From positions 1-8,764 of the forward strand of contig CAJXEG010000054.1 in assembly GCA_913052425.1 (NCBI GenBank): a stretch of DNA of 8,764 nt, read 5' to 3'. The stretch comes from an uncultured Flavobacteriaceae bacterium (lineage in GTDB: Bacteria; Bacteroidota; Bacteroidia; Flavobacteriales; Flavobacteriaceae). A program made the translations under genes and the position numbers. Below, one piece after another: positions 5,978 to 8,764 of the stretch (positions are counted from its first letter, which is position 1; each line of letters starts with the position of its first letter). The notes under the pieces were generated by a model. It searched no databases and had not been told where the DNA came from. It saw only the letters and a program-made list of their open reading frames with translations.

Positions 5978-7114
5978 ATGAAGGTATATTTTGACAATGC
6001 AGCCACGACTCCCATACGGAATGAGGTCATTGAATTGATGACCCAAAGCATGTCGACGACTTTTGGAAATCCTTCCTCAACCCACGGTTTTGGTAGAACA
6101 GCGAAATCGATGATAGAAACCGCTCGAAAAAGCGTTGCAAAACACCTCAATTGCGAACCACAAGAAATTATTTTTACCTCTGGTGGAACAGAGTCAGACA
6201 ATATGATATTGCGCTGTGCCGTAAAAGGTTTGGGTGTTAGAACCATTATCTCCTCTTTGGTAGAACACCATGCTGTTTTGCATGCTTTGGATGACTTGGA
6301 GAAAGAAGGCCTGAGCATTCATTATGTTGATTTGGATGACAAAGGTTCTCCCAGGTTGGATCATCTGGAAAGTTTACTGAAATCCGATGATACCCTCAAA
6401 TTGGTCAGTTTGATGCACATCAATAACGAAATAGGCAATAAACTTGATTTGGATCGGGTAGGAGCCCTTTGTAAAGCCAATGGCGCTTATTTTCATACCG
6501 ATGCAGTGCAAGGGGTGGGGCATTTTACATTTGATCTTAAATCTCAACCCATAGATTTTTTGGCTGCGGCAGCCCACAAGTTTCACGGCCCTAAGGGTGT
6601 TGGCTTTGCTTATATCAGAAAAAAGACAGCACTAGACCCCTTTATCGTGGGTGGCCCTCAAGAAAGAGGGCTAAGGGCAGGGACCGAATCGGTCCACAAC
6701 ATCATCGGTTTGCAAAAAGCCATTGAAATGGCCTATGATAACTTAGAGGAGGAAAGGGCTTATATCTTGGGTTTAAAAAAATATTTCATCAGCCAATTAA
6801 AGGGATTATTTCCAACTGCCCATTTCAACGGGCTTTCAGGAAATCTGGAGGAGAGTACATACACTTTGGTCAGTGTTGCTATACCCCTGGAGGATTCCAA
6901 ATCCCAATTGCTTGATTTTCATATGGATATCAAAGGAATTGCATGTTCCAAAGGAAGTGCATGTCAGGCTGGAGCAGATTCAGGATCTCATGTTTTAAGT
7001 AACCTCAAACGTTCCAAGGCCATAGAAAAACATCCCTCATTACGGTTTTCTTTTTCCTCTTTCAATACCACAGAGGAAGTGGACTATGTCATTCAGTCCT
7101 TGTCTGCGCTTTAA
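5978..7114 (+). CDS. Cysteine desulfurase, group I (IscS/NifS type)
   Basis: PLP enzyme that removes sulfur from L-cysteine as an enzyme persulfide for Fe-S clusters or tRNA thiolation, leaving alanine. From the ATG at 5978 it has 378 residues, normal for the family. Motifs: N-terminal YFDNAATTP; TSGGTESDN (67-75); H97 in EHHAV; HTDAVQ (D175, Q178); AAHKFHGPKG with Schiff-base lysine K201; RAGTE (233-237); catalytic C329 in SKGSACQAG, next to C323; and R356 in LRFSF. The length and position of the Cys loop place it with IscS/NifS rather than SufS. A TTG in frame at 5942 would add 12 residues overlapping the rocD stop, but the family starts just before YFDNAATT, so 5978 is preferred. It lies 29 bp after rocD, probably cotranscribed. 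No IscU, IscR or suf genes are nearby, so the acceptor is unknown; tRNA thiolation is one possibility. Confidence 0.93.
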   Translation: MKVYFDNAATTPIRNEVIELMTQSMSTTFGNPSSTHGFGRTAKSMIETARKSVAKHLNCEPQEIIFTSGGTESDNMILRCAVKGLGVRTIISSLVEHHAVLHALDDLEKEGLSIHYVDLDDKGSPRLDHLESLLKSDDTLKLVSLMHINNEIGNKLDLDRVGALCKANGAYFHTDAVQGVGHFTFDLKSQPIDFLAAAAHKFHGPKGVGFAYIRKKTALDPFIVGGPQERGLRAGTESVHNIIGLQKAIEMAYDNLEEERAYILGLKKYFISQLKGLFPTAHFNGLSGNLEESTYTLVSVAIPLEDSKSQLLDFHMDIKGIACSKGSACQAGADSGSHVLSNLKRSKAIEKHPSLRFSFSSFNTTEEVDYVIQSLSAL

Positions 7115-7127
7115 AACCAGACCTTGA

Positions 7128-8764
7128 TTAATTCAGGTTGTATTTTCTAAAAAAAGTGGTTTTGTAAACTGCTTTGTTTCCCACATTGTCCACTACTTCC
7201 AATTGGAGTTCATGTTTTGCCAGATCAAAAACTTTATCCGATAAATCATAAGTCAGTAGTTTGCGTTTGGGTTCATATTCAAACAAAACCCATTCCCCGT
7301 TGATGGTTCCCCTGTAGGACTTGATCCCTGAAAAATCATCAGAGATTTTTACCTTGATAAACTTGAACTTACTGAGCCATTGATTGGGTCTAAAATTGGA
7401 TGGAAAAATTTTGGGGGCGACAGAGTCCCTGGCAAGGGTGAAGTCTCCCATATCTTTTACTTTGGTTTTCCAATGGCCTTTATCAAGGGTGGTGGGTAGA
7501 AAAGATAGTTTTTTTTCTGTTTTTTTGGCTATAAAAGTTTGCCTTAGTTTTAGCGTGTCCGCTTCATTTGCCTTGAATTGGATTTCATAAGGGTTGTTGA
7601 ATGGAAACAAATTTGGACCGATACTTATGGTGTTTTTTGCTTCTTCAATTTGTATGATTGCATTTTCAAAAAAAGTTTTTTTGGGGAAATAGACCTCTTT
7701 GTTATTCATGGTAAGGATATAATCTAACCGAGGTTCAATCAGTTTACCCTCCAACTTTTTGTTTGGTATTTCCTTTTTGGTTCCTTCTATATACATGATT
7801 ATACACGAGGAGTTTCCTGAATAATCTTCAAGAACAACCTTTACTTGATAGGATTTCCCCAACTCAACATTAAAGAGACCCTCCGCGTTCATGGACTTCA
7901 TAAATGTCAAAGGCTTGTGGTTTTGAAAAAACAGTTTTTGGATTTTATTCTTATTTTCTTTGTATTTGGGGTAGTCTATATTGATGAATAATTTTTTGGA
8001 ATCAGAATAATCCAGTTGGTCAAACTTGAACTGCACAATTTTTTTTCCATTGACTTCCACCTCTGCTATGTAAATTCCGTTTTTGCTGTAACTCAAATTC
8101 TGACGGTCAAACATTTGAAGTCCTAGTCCCATTTTTCCAAAGGAGTTTATCATGGGCGTATGGTAAGTGCTGTCATTTACTTTTTGAAGGGGAACCGGTT
8201 CTGAGTGGGTCAGGGTAGTATTGTTTTGAGGATAAAACAGAAATAATTTTTGAATTTGAGGTCTTTGACTGTCATTGACTGGCAGGTTGAACAGTAGAGG
8301 GTTTAGTGGCTTTTGACTTTTTGTGTCTCTAATTTCAAAATGCAAATGAGGCCCGGATGAGCTTCCCGTATTTCCCGAATAACCAATCACCTCTCCGGCT
8401 GCAATGTTAATCTCTTCTTTTTTGGGGAATTGCTGGAGTGTATAAGTCTCCTTTTCGTATTGAATGGATTTGATGTAGGCTTCTATTTTGGGGGCAAACT
8501 TTTTCAGATGGGCATATACTGAGGAGGTTTGATCGGGGTGGTCAATGTATACTGTTTTTCCATATCCACCAAGCGATACCCTGAGTCTACTGATGTGACC
8601 AGGAGCAATACTTTTAACTTCCCACCCCTCTTTCCCTTGGGTTTTGATGTCGATGCCCAGATGAAAATGCGTACTACGAGGTTCTCCAAAAGTTCCCGAT
8701 AAGGAGAATGGAATGTCAAGGGGAGGAACCCATTCAATCTTATTTTGACTCCATAAAAGCAATG
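7128..8764 (-). CDS. M23 family metallopeptidase (5' end cut by window edge)
   Basis: Predicted exported zinc peptidase of the LytM/lysostaphin family, probably acting on peptidoglycan cross-links in the periplasm. About 545 residues are visible; the start codon and most of the signal peptide lie beyond the right edge. The first visible residues (LLLWSQNK) look like the end of a signal peptide, and the TTG at 8762 is not a credible start. Counting from that codon, the catalytic domain spans about 18-146: zinc ligands H34 and D38 in HFHLGID, H85 in VYAHL, and H139 and H141 in GPHLHFE. SGTFGEPR before the first motif and GYSGNTGSSSG before the last are typical. The remaining 400 residues are beta-rich with no motif I recognise, ending in segments that resemble Ig-like sheets (for example DDFSGIKSY and VVDNVGNKA). 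Such tails are common in Bacteroidota M23 proteins. It converges with the cysteine desulfurase gene across 13 bp. Confidence 0.92.
   Translation of the reverse strand, partial: LLLWSQNKIEWVPPLDIPFSLSGTFGEPRSTHFHLGIDIKTQGKEGWEVKSIAPGHISRLRVSLGGYGKTVYIDHPDQTSSVYAHLKKFAPKIEAYIKSIQYEKETYTLQQFPKKEEINIAAGEVIGYSGNTGSSSGPHLHFEIRDTKSQKPLNPLLFNLPVNDSQRPQIQKLFLFYPQNNTTLTHSEPVPLQKVNDSTYHTPMINSFGKMGLGLQMFDRQNLSYSKNGIYIAEVEVNGKKIVQFKFDQLDYSDSKKLFINIDYPKYKENKNKIQKLFFQNHKPLTFMKSMNAEGLFNVELGKSYQVKVVLEDYSGNSSCIIMYIEGTKKEIPNKKLEGKLIEPRLDYILTMNNKEVYFPKKTFFENAIIQIEEAKNTISIGPNLFPFNNPYEIQFKANEADTLKLRQTFIAKKTEKKLSFLPTTLDKGHWKTKVKDMGDFTLARDSVAPKIFPSNFRPNQWLSKFKFIKVKISDDFSGIKSYRGTINGEWVLFEYEPKRKLLTYDLSDKVFDLAKHELQLEVVDNVGNKAVYKTTFFRKYNLN

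Noticed and set aside
5908..6318. Minus-strand open frame of 136 codons
   Set aside because: It is antisense to the cysteine desulfurase and the end of rocD, with no recognisable motif.
7121..7138. Imperfect inverted repeat ACCTTGA/TTCAGGT as a bidirectional terminator
   Set aside because: The stem has a mismatch and a wobble pair, is short and A/T-rich at its top, and lies partly in the last codons of the M23 gene.
8760..8762. TTG as a start codon of the M23 peptidase
   Set aside because: It falls at the end of an apparent signal peptide; the true start is beyond the window edge.

Overview
The window is an 8.8 kb piece of what looks like an ordinary chromosomal, housekeeping region of a member of Bacteroidota, most likely the Flavobacteriia. 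Reasons: the DUF6452 lipoprotein and DUF6048 barrel-like protein sit directly behind rlmD, an arrangement I associate with that group; promoter candidates fit the Bacteroidota -7 box (TAnnTTTG); leaders are A/T-rich with little Shine-Dalgarno; and the M23 peptidase has the long beta-rich tail common there. I saw no RNA genes, insertion sequences, CRISPR arrays or phage genes, and no broken genes. Two genes are cut by the window edges.

Layout, left to right. A ZIP-family metal transporter (minus strand, lacking only its extreme C-terminus) is divergent from a THUMP-domain rRNA methyltransferase of the RlmL/YpsC type (plus). A 21-bp near-perfect dyad lies between them. The methyltransferase converges on a three-gene minus-strand operon, read in the order rlmD (23S rRNA m5U methyltransferase with an Fe-S cluster), a DUF6452 lipoprotein, and a DUF6048 exported protein that I predict to be a small outer-membrane barrel. 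The last two overlap by 35 bp, and the stop codon of the last shares bases with that of the facing methyltransferase. Divergent from rlmD across 167 bp is a plus-strand pair: rocD (ornithine aminotransferase) and a group I cysteine desulfurase, both PLP enzymes. This pair converges with a 13-bp gap on a minus-strand M23 metallopeptidase whose N-terminus lies outside the right edge.

Functionally there are two rRNA modification enzymes, two PLP enzymes (arginine/ornithine/proline metabolism and sulfur mobilisation), a metal importer and three envelope proteins. Coding density is very high: no gene-free stretch exceeds 170 bp. I do not see a novel defence or mobile system. The points most worth checking are a four-cysteine insertion in RocD, the dyad operator in front of the metal transporter, the lipoprotein/barrel pair coupled to rlmD, and a possible leaderless rlmD transcript.
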